From positions 255,261,778-255,325,777 of the forward strand of contig NC_134568.1 of assembly GCF_050947875.1 (NCBI RefSeq): a stretch of DNA of 64,000 nt, written 5' to 3'. Below, one piece after another: positions 1-10,801 of this stretch; position 1 is the stretch's first letter; each line of letters starts with the position of its first letter. Source of the stretch: Dermacentor variabilis. Taxonomy: Eukaryota > Arthropoda > Arachnida > Ixodida > Ixodidae. The translations under genes were made by a program, and so were the position numbers. The notes beneath the pieces are model-generated. The model had not been told where the DNA came from, made no database searches, and saw only the letters and a program-made list of their open reading frames with translations.

Positions 1-705
1 AGTGAATTTGAAGATTCTAGTTTCCTGTCTCGGTATGCGTATGGTTATGTGTATAATGTAATGATCGCTTCCGATATCCAAGTTTGAATTTTCCCAATTG
101 GCTCCTCTTGAATTGTTTACAAAAGTAAGATCTGGCGTGGAGCCCCTGCTTGTGGACGCGCCACAACGGGTGGGATACGCCGGATTAGTTATCAAGCATA
201 ACCCCAGATCCATGGCAAGACTCCATAGCTCCTCTCCCTTCTTTGTGTTCAAAGTGTATCCCCATGTGTGATAGGGAGCATTAAAGTCCCCTCCAATAAT
301 GAGCGGGGAGTTTTTAGCAACCGAAAGCACCTTGTTGAAGAGTGCTCTAAACCTCTGTCTCATGTCGTTAGGACTGCTGTAAATATTCAAGCAGAAAATG
401 CTTTGCGTCTTACCTCTGTTCATTTTAAGTATAATCTCAACTAGAATAAATTCAAACCTGGAATGTCTAAGGTGAATATCATGCTCAATGTATGGCAACT
501 TTTTGTCAATGAGGGTCGCCAACCCCCTCCCCATTTTTTTGTCTCTACATATAACTTTGTACCCAGTGAGCGTAATTTCGTCCGCTAAGGTTTCCTGCAG
601 CATAATTACCTTTGGCCTGGCCTCAGTTGACCTGATCACCTGTTGCAGTGCTGCTTTTTTGTGTTGGAACCCATGACAATTCCATTGCCACACGTTAAAA
701 TCCAT
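1..705 (-). CDS. LINE ORF2, N-terminal AP-like endonuclease domain (partial, runs off the window)
   Basis: Open minus-strand frame from the ATG at 705 to the window edge, 235 codons with no stop. It starts MDFNVWQWNCHGF, which is the usual start of the endonuclease-exonuclease-phosphatase fold in LINE ORF2. Around positions 275-300 it carries IIGGDFNAPYHTWG, the GDFNAP active-site motif. Near the edge it carries STPDLTFVNN and GSDHYIIHI, matching the conserved (T)PDLT and SDH catalytic motifs. The product would nick target DNA to prime reverse transcription. The start lies 2 nt after the ORF1 stop (TAATCATG), so reinitiation is plausible. No lesion is visible here, unlike in ORF1. The missing RT half is probably the plus-strand piece at 2695-4645. 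Confidence 0.85.
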   Translation of the reverse strand, partial: MDFNVWQWNCHGFQHKKAALQQVIRSTEARPKVIMLQETLADEITLTGYKVICRDKKMGRGLATLIDKKLPYIEHDIHLRHSRFEFILVEIILKMNRGKTQSIFCLNIYSSPNDMRQRFRALFNKVLSVAKNSPLIIGGDFNAPYHTWGYTLNTKKGEELWSLAMDLGLCLITNPAYPTRCGASTSRGSTPDLTFVNNSRGANWENSNLDIGSDHYIIHITIRIPRQETRIFKFT

Positions 706-707
706 GA

Positions 708-2417
708 TTACTGTCCATTGTTATTAGGTGAGGCTGCCTTTCTATTACCCGCTACTTTCCTCTTTGTGATGGCCCCCGATAATCCAGGAATGGACTTTAT
801 ACTATCCGCCTCCGATAGCAGATACTCATCGTCGTCATCCCCTCGCGCCTCCATTTTCCTAAGTCTTTTCTCCGCCGCTAGCCTCCCTTTCCACAATTTG
901 TCCACATTAAAGTTGGTCGTTTCCACTGTCTCTCTTATCGCTTTATTTGCCTCTTTTATTTCACTGAGGGCTGAGAAGACTGAATCACCCTCGGAACTCA
1001 CCGCTCTCTTTTTAGGGGCAGGGGAGCTGGATTCCCCTGGATCGCTGCTTTTGCTCACAGGTCTATCTATCTCTATACTCTAGCAGGGCTTGACTGCTCT
1101 TATTTACGAAGCTCTACTACCTGCCTGGTCAATTCTTCATTCGCTTTTCTTAAAGAAGCTACTTCTTTAATTAATTGCTCTATTCTGGTATCATTGTCAT
1201 CACCCACAGCCGCCGAGGCGCCCCCAGCAACCCTCGCCATACATTTGACTTTGTCAGCCCAGGTGATTCCTGGCGTCGTCTTCTCGCCAGGTATTGAGTC
1301 TCTTTGCACGAAGCGCACCTGCGCTTCCCTTGACTTGGAGCGCCTTCTCTCCTTGGATAGTGAACGATGCCTGGATCTGGTGCGACTCCTGGAGCGTGAG
1401 TGCTCCCTGTCCTCGGGGCGATGGTTGGGCGCCAGCTGTTGCGCCTCCGACTGCGCTCTTGTTGATGACCGAGTCCTGTTGCGCTCTCTTCGACGGAGTC
1501 GTACGACGTAAGAGTCTTGAAATCTTTTCTTACAAAACTTGTCACCGGTAGGGTGATCGCCTTCACAAAATTTACACCTAGGGTACACACACATGTTCAT
1601 CTCCTGGGTTGCGAGTTCTACATCCCCTGCACTGAACAAAGTCAGGTGTTGGACACACATTAGAGCGGTGCCCGACCCTTCCGCAGGTGAAGCAGACGTC
1701 GAATTGCTTCCTGTAAAGGTAGCATCTCACTAGTGTGGATCCATACCTGACAAAATTGGACACATTGAGTCCATCGAAAAGTACAATGACCGATTCCGAC
1801 ATCTTGATGCGCTTAGCAGCCAGCGCATGCGGGTTCAAGTCATGCACGATATTTCTTGTTATCATAGCTTGGGAGTCTCTGATGTCCACTCTTCGTATGA
1901 CGCCTTTGCATGTGGCATGTGGTGCCGATTCGTATGCATTTACCTCGTATTCCGCTTCCATGATCTTGAAAGGCTTGATTCTGACATACTTCGCAGCTTG
2001 TTCAGGCTTAGGTGTGCTGACTACGATGATATTTTGAGTGAAGTTTGAGCAGACAACATCTTCACGGGCCTCCTCTTCCGTTAGGCCGGACGCCTAGATG
2101 ACTGCAAAACTAATCGTGGTGGTGCTCAACTTGTTCAAATTGAGCTCTCCTCGAGGCCGTATAATGATCTTTCTGTGCTCCTCAGGCAGTTGAGGCATCC
2201 CCGAAGCTTTGATAATCTGATTCTTAACCATTCCACCGACGGCGCTTTTCTTGACGCCATGCTCTCGCTGATTGCGTGGCAATGTGCTCTCCTCATCCAC
2301 AGCCTTTGTGCTAGCTCGTGATCTTCGGCCAGCCACTACTTGCCAGCCGAAGTCGTCCTGAGTGTTGTTTCTTTCATTTCCAGAAAAATCTTCTTCTTCC
2401 ATGCTTGTATCCGCCAT
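708..2417 (-). pseudogene. LINE ORF1, Gag-like zinc-knuckle nucleic-acid-binding protein (frameshifted)
   Basis: Minus-strand pieces in different frames (2417-2094, 1961-1578, 1660-1100, 1058-708) read as one ORF1 with at least three frame breaks. The N-terminus is acidic (MADTSMEEEDFSG). The middle piece has two CCHC-like knuckles, CFTCGRVGHRSNVC and CRGCRTRNPGDEHVC, followed by CKFCEGDHPTGDKFC. Next come an Arg/Ser-rich stretch (RSRSRTRSRHRS) and a predicted coiled coil (RIEQLIKEVASLRKANEEL). The last piece ends in a basic tail, with TAA at 710-708. ORF1 proteins of this group package the LINE RNA. The host would not make this protein intact. Confidence 0.75.
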
Positions 2418-2694
2418 GCCTGCGGGCAGGTGGGCTTACTAGGCCCAACAAAGGCCCTACTCCTCACTAAGCTTAGCTCCGCTAAGCTCATGTCGGCGTC
2501 TAGAAGCAGAAAAGGTTCAGTAAAATTGTGAAAATAGGAGCCCCACCTCGAATCTTGGTGCCAGTCGATTCGCCGTCGCTTCGTGGATCCAGTGGTATGC
2601 TTCTTTTCGTTGTACTCTCAAAATTGGCGAGCGGAGCATGGAAAAAAAAACGGAGCTTCCACGTCTGCACTGCTCGGCACTTCTTCTTCTTCCC
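2418..2694 (-). other. LINE 5' untranslated region, ending at the inversion junction
   Basis: About 277 nt lie between the ORF1 start codon at 2417 and the junction near 2695. On the minus strand it begins with a GGGGAAGAAGAAG stretch. No long reading frame fits the element. Its outer end abuts the RT sequence of the plus-strand half without spacer, which is the basis of the twin-priming call. Confidence 0.55.
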
Positions 2695-4645
2695 CTCAGA
2701 CTGACCAGGTACATGGAGGATAATGATCTCTGGCCGCATGAAATGGTTGGATTCAGGCCAGGGCTCAGTACACAAGATGTCATGCTCAGACTTAAGCATG
2801 ATATCCTAGACCGATACGACTCAACTGACACCAGGGCGATCCTAGGACTCGACCTCACCAAGGCATTTGACAACGTTAGCCATAAGGCTATCTTGGTAGG
2901 CCTCGAAGAGGTAGGTATGGGACACAGGGTATATGCATATGTCAAAGACTTTCTGTCACAGAGGGAGGCGAATATAAAATTTCTAGATGTAAAATCCCCT
3001 CCCATCACACTTGGGAGCAAGGGGACCCCGCAAGGGTCTGTGCTATCACCCTTCCTATTCAACATAGCGATGAGAGATCTCCCGACGGAACTCAATAAGA
3101 TTAAATCGATTAAATTTAGCATGTACGCGGATGATATCAACATCTGGGTTAACAGTGGGAGTGACGCAGCCATCGAACTTAAACTACAGATAGCGGCGAA
3201 TATGGTGGAAGAGTATGCGGCCAGCAGAGGCTTGGCGTGCTTGCCACAGAAATCGGAGTTGTTAATCATTGAGCCAAAACATCAAAGGGGCCAGGCTGGG
3301 AGCAGCAGACCCATCAATGTTTTTGTAAACGGAAATGAGGTTCCCAAGGTGGAGGAAATGAGAATTCTGGGCATGTATATCCAGAGAAATGGATGCAACC
3401 TCACGACAATCAAAACGCTAGAAGGATACGCGGCGCAGGTCACGGGGATCTTTAGGAGAATTTCACTCAAAGGCAGGGGCCTCAAAGAGAACAGCCTCCT
3501 CAGACTCATACAAGCCTTCATTGCCAGCCGTATAGCGTATGCCACACGGTATCTTGTGTTTAAACGAGAAGAATAGGAGAAAATATATGCGATCATTAGG
3601 AAGAGCGTTAAGGAGAGCCCTAGGGCTCCCAGACTGGACCTCGACAGACCTCCTCCTCAAAATGGGGGTTCACAACACGCTAGTTGAGCTCACTGAGGCA
3701 GTACGAGTGTCTCAGTTGGAAAGATTAGGTCAGTCTAAAACAGGGATAAAAATCGTGGAATGGGTAGAAATCCAATGCGACAGGGGTGCCCCGACTGACA
3801 AGAAAGACATTCCGTTGGACGTGCGTAAGCGCTTCCGAATCGCCCCCATACCTAAAAGTATGCATCCTATCTACAACAAAGAGAGGAGAGCTCACAGGGC
3901 TAAGGCTCTAGTAAATAAACTTTAAAACACACCAGCGCATAAAGTAGCGTACGTGGACGCTGCTTGCGGCAGAGACGGGGCTGCGGTATCGACGGTGGTT
4001 GATGGCGACGGGTGCGTTAAGATAGCGTGCTCCACGTGCACGAGGGACGCCTGTACAGCCGAGGAGGTTGCAGTAGCGCTCGCTTGTGCGGGTACAAAAG
4101 CGGGAGTAATATTATGCGATAACAAATTAGCTATCCGAAATTTTAACAAAGGGAGAATCTCGGAAGAAGCCCTCCACATTCTACTCAAAAACCCTCCCAG
4201 GAGGGATATCACTTTTTTGGGGTACCGGCCCATGAAGAAGTCCCCGGCAACGAAGCCTCTCACGAGCTCGCCCGAGCACTCTACCACCGGGCAACTCTAG
4301 AGCAGCCAGTTCCAGGGATAAAAGATAGCATCATCACGTACAGGGAAATTGTCGATCATTACAAAGCCGAAAGAATCATCTTTCCGCCTCCGCATCGGTC
4401 TCTCTCGGGAGGACGCTCGCATTTGGCGACGCCTCCAAGGAAATAATTATACATCACCACATTGGATCTACTTAACACAGACGAGGGACTATAACGACGC
4501 CTTCTGCAAAATTTGTAAGCAAAAAGGTACGCTAGACCATATAATATGGGAGTGTGCTGGCTCTCCAGGGGCCAAGAAAAACATTGACAGTAGAGAAGCC
4601 TGGGAGGCCGTGCTCCAGAGCGAGGCTGAAGACGACCAGCGTTGA
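2695..4645 (+). pseudogene. LINE ORF2, reverse transcriptase, RNase H and C-terminal zinc-finger region (broken)
   Basis: The RT begins at LTRYMEDNDLWPHEMVGFR (2701). It continues with LGLDLTKAFDNVSH (RT motif A), GTPQGSVLSPFLFN (motif B) and MYADDINIW (catalytic YADD at 3124-3135). There is a TAG at about 3574 and a frame change near 3610. The thumb region then runs to a TAA at 3923. An RNase H domain follows from about 3948 (VDAACGRDGAAVSTVVDGDG). Its end (VPAHEEVPGNEA, HELARALYH) is in another frame from about 4222. The tail at 4349-4645 carries CKICKQKGTLDHIIWEC, the Cys/His cluster seen at the end of I-group ORF2. At least two stops and three frameshifts make it inactive. Confidence 0.85.
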
Positions 4646-4772
4646 GGCCGTGAAGACTCACCGTCCTCAACGCGCGGGGACTGCTTCGTCCTCCCCCCCT
4701 ACCTACGTGTAGGTTAAGAGGCGGGCACCACAGCTCGGTGGAACAATAAAGTTTTCAATCAATCAATCAATC
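4646..4772 (+). other. LINE 3' UTR with AATAAA and (AATC)n tail
   Basis: The ORF2 stop is followed by about 100 nt of UTR, an AATAAA at 4744-4749 and four AATC repeats (4757-4772). Short tandem tails instead of poly(A) are usual for I/R1-like and related LINEs. This marks the 3' insertion boundary. Confidence 0.7.
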
Positions 4773-5239
4773 CAATTTTCTCCCGCTTTTAGCAGTGCGC
4801 GGCGCATTGCCGGCGCCGGTTGTTGTTGTGTTCCTCAGAAAACACTTAGCTGTTCGCGTTACTGCTGGCTATTTGTGCGCTACGGGCGGAACGCAGAGGC
4901 GACAGCTTTGACGTGTAGTCTGTCGGCGGAGAAGGGTGGCATCCTCCTACAAGAATAGGCAATCGGGATTTCGTTTGAATGTTCAGCTGTGTTTGTGCAT
5001 TGCACTTTGCAGATTCTGTTAACCCTTGATTTAGTAAGGTGTAACGAAGTAAAAAAAATATATATTTTGCAGCGCGCTTAAAAAGAAATGTGCAGACTTT
5101 TACGCCAGATTTATAAAGCGGCGAAGTAATGCAGGAGGAGGTTCCATATTTCAAGACTGTAAGGGGCACCTCGTAGGAAACATAAAGTCGCGAAAAGTAA
5201 AACTCTGCACATGTAAATAAATGGCGGTGTAATGCTATA
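4773..5239. other. Unassigned sequence between LINE and SINE
   Basis: Reading frames here are short and show no recognisable protein family. Nothing further can be supported. Confidence 0.4.
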
Positions 5240-5246
5240 ACACAAC

Positions 5247-5487
5247 GCATTAAAAAAATTAAATTGTGGGGTTTTACGTGCGAAAACCACTTTCTGATTA
5301 TGAGGCACGCCGTAGTGGAGGACTCCGGAAATTTCGACCACCTGGGGTTCTCTAACGTGCACCTAAATCTAAGTACACGGGTGTTTTCGCATTTCGCCCC
5401 CATCGAAATGCGGCCGCCGTGGCAGGAATCGATCCCGCGACCTCGTGCTCAGCATCCTAACACCATAGCCACTGAGCAACCACGGCT
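5247..5487 (-). repeat. Ruka-type tRNA-derived SINE, full length
   Basis: On the minus strand it starts with a tRNA-like head (CCGTGGTTGCTCAGTGGCTA, A-box) and has a B-box-like GATCGATTCC. The conserved body contains CGAAATGCGAAAACACCCGT, and it ends in an A/T-rich tail. ACACAAC occurs at 5240-5246 and again at 5488-5494, a possible 7-bp target duplication. The family is a non-autonomous Pol III element mobilised by a partner LINE. Confidence 0.85.
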
Positions 5488-5744
5488 ACACAACATATCT
5501 ATATGATGTAAAATCAATAAAACTTCGGGGAAATAATTAGGTTTTGTACACATATTTCTTAAAGACATGCAATACCAGTATATACAAAAAAAGTCTACAT
5601 ACATTAAATTAAAGGAATTACAGATCATGTGAAACGGTAAACATGTGCGCTATAAAGACAGAAAAAAGTCACATCGAATGCGAAAGCAGAACTCTTCAAC
5701 ACGACACTTTTCATTAGTCATGTGCACGAAGTGGGCAAAGTCAA

Positions 5745-6050
5745 TCTTTGAGCGTGGGCCACCTAAATTTTGGGGGTGTGCCAAGTCAATTTTGGGAGGG
5801 GGCGAGCTCGATTTTTAAGGTGGCTCAACTCAATTTTCAAAGTGAATTTTTTGGGTGTGGGCCACCGCGTCTGCCTAAGCCGTGGCTGTTCACCGTGGGA
5901 TTTAGCAGTGCGAGCCGCAGCAGGTCCAGCACCGGGAACGTGACGTCATCACTTGATCACGTGGGTTTTCGTACCACCGATGTTAGCGCCGGACACTCGC
6001 CGGATTTTCCGTTTCATGGGGCATATAATGCTTTTTCGCATTAATAATAA
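5745..6050 (+). repeat. Interspersed repeat with degenerate short tandem units
   Basis: Positions 5745-5870 hold several degenerate units of about 25-35 bp built around GGGCCACC, TCAATTTT and GGGTGTG. A GC-rich part follows, ending in CATATAATGCTTTTTCGCAT. I recognise the style from tick repeats but cannot assign a class. Both reading directions are non-coding. Confidence 0.4.
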
Positions 6051-6636
6051 ACAGCGAAAGTCGCAGAGAAAGAGTAAATATACATTTTTCAAGCAATGAA
6101 TGTGAACCCTGTTCAATAGAAAGAAACAATACATGTAGTAAAATACGGTAATGACAAAAACTAAATTCGCATGAAACAGCGTAACATAACAAGATTTCAA
6201 GAAAATGAAACTATATGGATTCTGTGCCGACCAGTCCACCAATTTTCAAAGCATTCTTAAACATCGGCGACGTAAGAGAATTTTTTAGGTCATATGAAGG
6301 CTGATTCCAGAACGTGGGGCCCATAAATCTTATCGTAAGTTTTCCATAGTCGGTTTTCACTTTGAGTAAAAGCAAATTATTGCTCTGGGAAAATCTTTTA
6401 TGACTAGGTTTCGTAAGTGAAGAGGCGGGAATGCGGTCAATATAGGGCTCGCTGTGTGGAATATTATTTAAAAAAAAATATCACACAACCATTTCACTCT
6501 GTGGAGATGGAACGGCAGCGAAAGCACTTTGCTTTTCGTTTGACAGCTTCGACTGTCGTCAGCGTTCGTTGATTGAACGACTGTCGCCGTGCGCCGCGGT
6601 GAAGAAGCTCGAAGGCATTCTGGCGGCCGAGGAGTT
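6051..6636. other. Unassigned A/T-rich sequence
   Basis: No recognisable protein, RNA or repeat family is visible here on either strand. Confidence 0.35.
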
Positions 6637-7297
6637 CTACGCTATGATGCGAATGACGAACGTCGAGCCACACGAGAATAGTCGCCGGGAACGTATACGG
6701 GACAGTACCTGTAGCGCACGGTCCCGGTTAGTCACGTCTCGTACATTTCCGATCCTCGTCAGGTCGTTCTCGAACCACAGACGGTCGCACACTCTGCAAC
6801 TAAATCCGAAATGTTTATCCAGAAAGTCTCGTCGGAACTTGGCATCCGCAACTTTGAAGTCGTTCACTCGGTCCATCCGGTACCTCTGCTGCCGTATTGC
6901 GTTGCGAGTCTGGCGTCGTTGCTCGTTCGGAAGTGCCCGGGCTCGCGATTGTCGGTTTTTTTTCTGCATAGCGGGAATGTTCTTCGTCGGTGGTCGTTTC
7001 GCGCCGTTGACATTCTCGTTGCTGTTCCCTCCAGCGCTCCTCGTAAGCATGTTGTTCTTCATTTTTGTTTCAAGGACATCTGTTCTTACCCGTGTGCCTG
7101 GGACCTCTTTGGCTCTCACGTGTGACAAGAATAGTTCAAGGGCGTGTTACAGGTTCCCGAGCCCACAGGGGTATGTGCCATTGAGCTTGGAACCTTTCTG
7201 CGCTATCACCAGGATCGGCCCACATGATGATTTTTTTCTGTTGACGGATGCCGAAAGAACTACGGAAGGCTAGTCATATACAGCTTTCGCTGTAATA
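6637..7297 (-). pseudogene. Helitron-like ORF, N-terminal fragment, with element head
   Basis: Minus-strand frame 7128-6637 (163 codons). The first 100 residues are basic, with RRQTRNAIRQQRYRMDRVND. Next comes FRRDFLDKHFGFSCRVCDRL, a CxxC segment resembling the region just before the helicase-like domain in Helitron proteins of arthropods. The frame then degrades. Upstream, 7297-7270 reads TTACAGCGAAAGCTGTATAT on the minus strand. That head recurs at 38944 in plus orientation. The helicase itself is absent, so this is a truncated copy. The class assignment rests on recollection of related tick ORFs. Confidence 0.45.
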
Positions 7298-7304
7298 AAT
7301 AAAC

Positions 7305-8417
7305 AAATTCTTTGATGCAAAAGGTAGCATATGGGTAACATATTAAACTATTCATAAAGCAGAATCGCATGTCTTCCAGATGAATTTAATGTGACAAGTT
7401 GGAGTGCTTGGTTCTGCAACTGTTGAAGATGTTGTATACTACACGTGTATGGTATATGTGTTACCCCATGACGAGAGGCAGTATTGGAGATGAGTGTGAA
7501 CGAATGCATGGTAAAGCGACATGGATAATGTGCTGGGAACATTATCACCGTGTTCTCATTATAATTATTAAAGGAAACCCAACTTTAGATGAAATGGCTT
7601 TAGCATGAAGGTCAAATTTAAGTTGGGCATCTAAAACTATTCTAATAAATGTAACTTCATTAGAGGGGAGCAGTATATGATTCTGAAGGGTTAAAAAAGG
7701 GATAGAATGAAGAAGGTACCTGTGGGTATACGAAAGAGCACGAACTGTGTTTCAACAGGATTAATTCGCAGTTCATTATCAGTACGCCATAATGTTATAT
7801 TCTGCAGATCTGCATTCAATCTAGATACGACTTCGCTTACATTCTCGTTGTGATCATAAAAGGTAGTGTTGTCGGCGTACAGTATAAAATTAGACGAAGG
7901 CAAGAAGGAGGGTCATTGATGTATGCAAGAAATAAGAGAGGGCAATTAAATTATGGGGTTTTACGTGCCAAAACCACTTTCTGATTATGAGGCACGCCGT
8001 AGTGGAGGACTCCAGAAATTTTGAGCACCTGGGGTTCTTTAACGTGCACTTAATCTAAGTACACGGGTGTTTTCGCATTTCGCCCCCATCGAAATGCGGC
8101 CGCCGTGGCCGGGATTCGATCCCGCGACCTAGTGCTCAGCAGCCTAACACCATAGCCACTGAGCAACCACGGCGGGTGAGAGAGGGCCTAGTATAGAGCC
8201 TTGCGGAACACCTTTATTAGTAAGTTGGGAAAGAGAAAAAGAATCGCCACTTAGTACAATATGGAAACTGCTTGTGAGATAACTTGGGATTAGAATTAAT
8301 GCTAGTACCTCTAGTTTATAAAAGAGAATAGTACATGAATGATGGTCTCGAAGGGCGTTGCTGAAGTCAATACTGCACCATGCAACTAGACCCATATCTA
8401 AAGCGCGCTTAATATTT
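7305..8417 (-). pseudogene. Jockey/CR1-like LINE reverse transcriptase fragment, split by a SINE
   Basis: Minus-strand RT. From 8417 to 8190 it reads ALDMGLVAWCSIDFSNALRD (degenerate motif A region) and then KGVPQGSILGPL (motif B). Both the 5' and 3' sides are truncated. The RT is interrupted at 7944-8178 by a Ruka SINE and resumes at about 7915 with PSSNFILYADNTTFYDHNEN. The catalytic YADD is mutated to YADN. The thumb region follows with frame breaks down to about 7348 (HLQQLQNQALQLVTLNS). No RNase H is visible. The copy is dead; the SINE insertion came after the LINE insertion. Confidence 0.75.
7944..8178 (-). repeat. Ruka-type SINE with 9-bp target duplication, inside LINE RT
   Basis: Minus-strand full-length copy with tRNA-like head, A and B boxes, and A/T-rich tail. 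AGAGAGGGC occurs at both 7935-7943 and 8179-8187, a clean target-site duplication. It interrupts the LINE RT between motif B and the YADD box. Confidence 0.9.
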
Positions 8418-9029
8418 GCCAGTAAGAGTTAATAAAGCGAATTCCGCTGAGTTCTGCGATTCCGCCGCCTCTGAAACAATTTATACTGAGACAGCAGCAA
8501 GTTCTCACAGCAAACGCAGGCATCTTCTCAAGAGTATACTCCAATGCCATTGTGACAGACGACATCGTGAGCGTATGTGCTCACAATGTCGTCTCGGTCC
8601 TCTGTATATGCCTGCTATGACCTCTGAAGTACTTGCACAAATGCCACCGCTCTGAGTATATGTGCGACGCACAAAACTCCCCGCAAATTGTCAAGCACAA
8701 ATTATGGGCTCTGTGGCTCAGTGGCTAGCACGTCCAGCTTCTCAACCGTACACATTGCCGCACCGGCAACATAGTATGACACCCAGCGGCGGCGGTGGCG
8801 AGCGAAGTGGCGTTTTTCTTAACCACATGATAATTATAGGTGAAGAGGTGGCCTCACGACAGCGGCGGCGTAACGGAAAGGACGGGCGGACACAGCAAAC
8901 CCAATTTCGCGCTCTTGACTGCTTTCGCAGTGAAGAAACATAAGTGAGTCCCAGTCAAGTGTGTGAGCATGCACCTCCCCCCCTACCCAACGAAAAACAT
9001 ATCTGGCTGCGCCACTGCCAGGTGGTCGA
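8418..9029. other. Unassigned sequence with a short hairpin and a tRNA-like stretch
   Basis: A near-perfect 15-bp inverted repeat lies at 8558-8572 / 8579-8593 (GACGACATCGTGAGC arms, one mismatch). At 8713 there is a tRNA A-box-like TGGCTCAGTGGCTAG, but no B box follows, so it is at most a decayed SINE. No coding sequence is recognisable. Confidence 0.4.
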
Positions 9030-10801
9030 AATTAACCTCCACTGCGGCGTCTCTCGTAGTCCCATGTGTTGCTTTCGGACGCTTGACAAATTCTTGGGTG
9101 CCATAATTCATAGAGATATCTCATGGAGTGCCGATGTGTTGTACATGAAGAAGCGGTTGACAGGCATCTGTCACTTTCTGAAGTTCTTCGCTGGAAAGAC
9201 CTGGGGAATGTCCACGAGCGATATGCTGCAACTATATGGGGTGCTTTTTCTCGGCTTGTTGCGGTACAGCTTGCCAGCATTTACTAACGCAAGTAAAACA
9301 AGCCTATCTATACGTACTATTCAAAGCGTTCAGGCTGAGGCGCTCCGGATTTGTCTAGGTCTTCCTCGAAGTTCGTCAACGGCAGCAACTATCGCAATCA
9401 CCAGAGACCACCTCATCAAGACCCACATCACAGGAGCACTATATAGAATAAAGAATAGAATTTATTGACAGGAAAGACAGAGAGGTCGACCTGAGCTAGT
9501 GGGCTCTAGTCTGCTACTCTGCACTAGGGAAGAGGGAAGGGGAGGGAAAGTACTGGGATGGGTCATGGTGACGAGAGAAGTGGTGAGTGCTTATGTATAT
9601 GAGACAGTTGCCTTGCTAGAGCCGCTCGTTGAGCTTGGTGTCCTGCAGAAACACAGAGGCCCTAAGAATGCACGTAAAGCACTTTACCTTGCCCGCACTC
9701 CTTGCCATCATCTAGCCGCCCTACCTGGGGAGAGACCATGTGCATCGTTCTGCCGAACAGTATCCGCACATCGTGAGGCTATACCATCTTGCTTTACACC
9801 TGCCGCAAGACCTTCGACTCTTCCTTGGTTCTTCATTAAACCAGAGATCAACCTGACAATACCTGGCGTCCGAAAAAAAGCAGTCATGTCATTGCCGGCT
9901 CTTAAACAGCTTACCTTACTCCTATTAAATGAGAAGTACCGGTATTACACCCGCATATACACCGACTGATCCGTCCTGCCGAAGAGCTCTACCACAGCTG
10001 TCGTCATTCCAGCAAAAGCCACCACCATCAAGTTGAAAAGATCTTACTTGACAACGTCGACGGCAGCAGAATTCGCAGCGCTTCGAGTCTCACTACACTT
10101 TATTAATGACGAACCAACCCACAAATGCTCGATTTTCTGCGGCTCGAAGAAGGCGCTACAGTGTTTATTGTCAGCCTTACGGCAGGGTCCGCATGAGCAT
10201 TTGCTTTTGAAATCACAGAGGCCATACACCACCTGGCTGAGAAAGGACATGAAATAATATTTCAGTGGCTACCAAGTCACTGTGGTATCATCGGCAATGA
10301 ACGTTCCGATCAAGCTGCTCGTTCAGCTCATGTAGAGGACTACCGCCTATCAATTCCGCTGTCTAGGACAGATGCCCCAAGGATGCTCCGCCCACTTGCA
10401 CGCCAATGCACTACATCAGAGTGGAATGAATCACATTTTAGGCACGCCCGTTTATACACCCTGGATCTAACCTTAAGCCTCCGATTTCCACCAAGACTTC
10501 CCCGAAGAGACGCGACCCTTTTGTGTAGGCTATGGTTGGGCGTCGCGTTTACCAATGCTTGTACGCGTTCCACATAGGGATGGCCGACACCGCAGCATGT
10601 GGCGATTGCGGCGACGCGGAAACAATTCGTCATGTTCTTTGCCAGTGCCCGCAGTACAGCGTGCAGAGACAAGCTGAACCAGACCAGCCTCTGTCGGAAG
10701 AAAGAATTTTAAAACATCGACGGGACTTACAATCGCATCAGAAGGCCGTGCAAGCGCTACTGCGCTTCTTGAGATCGATTGGCCTCTGTGAACGCCTGTG
10801 A
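9030..10801 (+). pseudogene. I-type LINE ORF2 C-terminal half (RT thumb, RNase H, zinc finger), 5' truncated
   Basis: The start reads as the end of RT (KFLGAIIHRDISWSADVLYM, then LQLYGVLFLGLLRYSLPAF). It is interrupted at about 9441-9660 by another repeat. It resumes with YLARTPCHHLAALPGERPC, and an RNase H domain starts near 9955. There the expected DG is broken by a TGA (YTD-stop-SVLP). The RNase H ends with QWLPSHCGIIGNERSDQAAR near 10265. The C-terminus carries the zinc-finger-like CGDCGDAETIRHVLCQCPQY, then LLRFLRSIGLCERL and a stop at 10801. Several frameshifts make it inactive. A homologous 3' end lies inverted at 12.3-12.9 kb. Confidence 0.8.
9441..9660 (-). mobile_element. Short 3' end of another retroelement inserted in the LINE
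   Basis: This about 220-bp block interrupts homologous protein sequence between the RT thumb and RNase H. On the minus strand it ends with AATAAATTCTATTC followed by short A/T repeats, like a 5'-truncated retroposon with its tail to the left. The donor family is unknown to me, and no clear target duplication is seen. Confidence 0.45.

Larger units (their letters stand above)
1..4772. mobile_element. I/R1-type LINE with inverted 5' half (twin-priming structure)
   Basis: Positions 1 to about 2694 hold the 5' part of a LINE (5' UTR, ORF1, start of ORF2) on the minus strand. Positions about 2695-4772 hold the rest of ORF2 (RT, RNase H, tail) and a 3' end with AATAAA and an (AATC)n tail on the plus strand. 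The minus part reaches its 5' UTR end exactly where the plus part begins inside RT. That is the layout left by twin priming in target-primed reverse transcription. The alternative is two independent insertions side by side. The left end lies outside the window, so the target duplication cannot be checked. ORF1 with zinc knuckles plus an RNase H domain in ORF2 points to the I/R1 group. Confidence 0.75.

Noticed and set aside
6569..7273. 234-codon plus-strand frame
   Set aside because: It is the shadow of the minus-strand Helitron-like frame, which has a recognisable CxxC segment; the plus frame matches nothing.
8708..8790. A-box-like TGGCTCAGTGGCTAG as another SINE
   Set aside because: No B box or SINE body follows, so the evidence is too thin for a feature.
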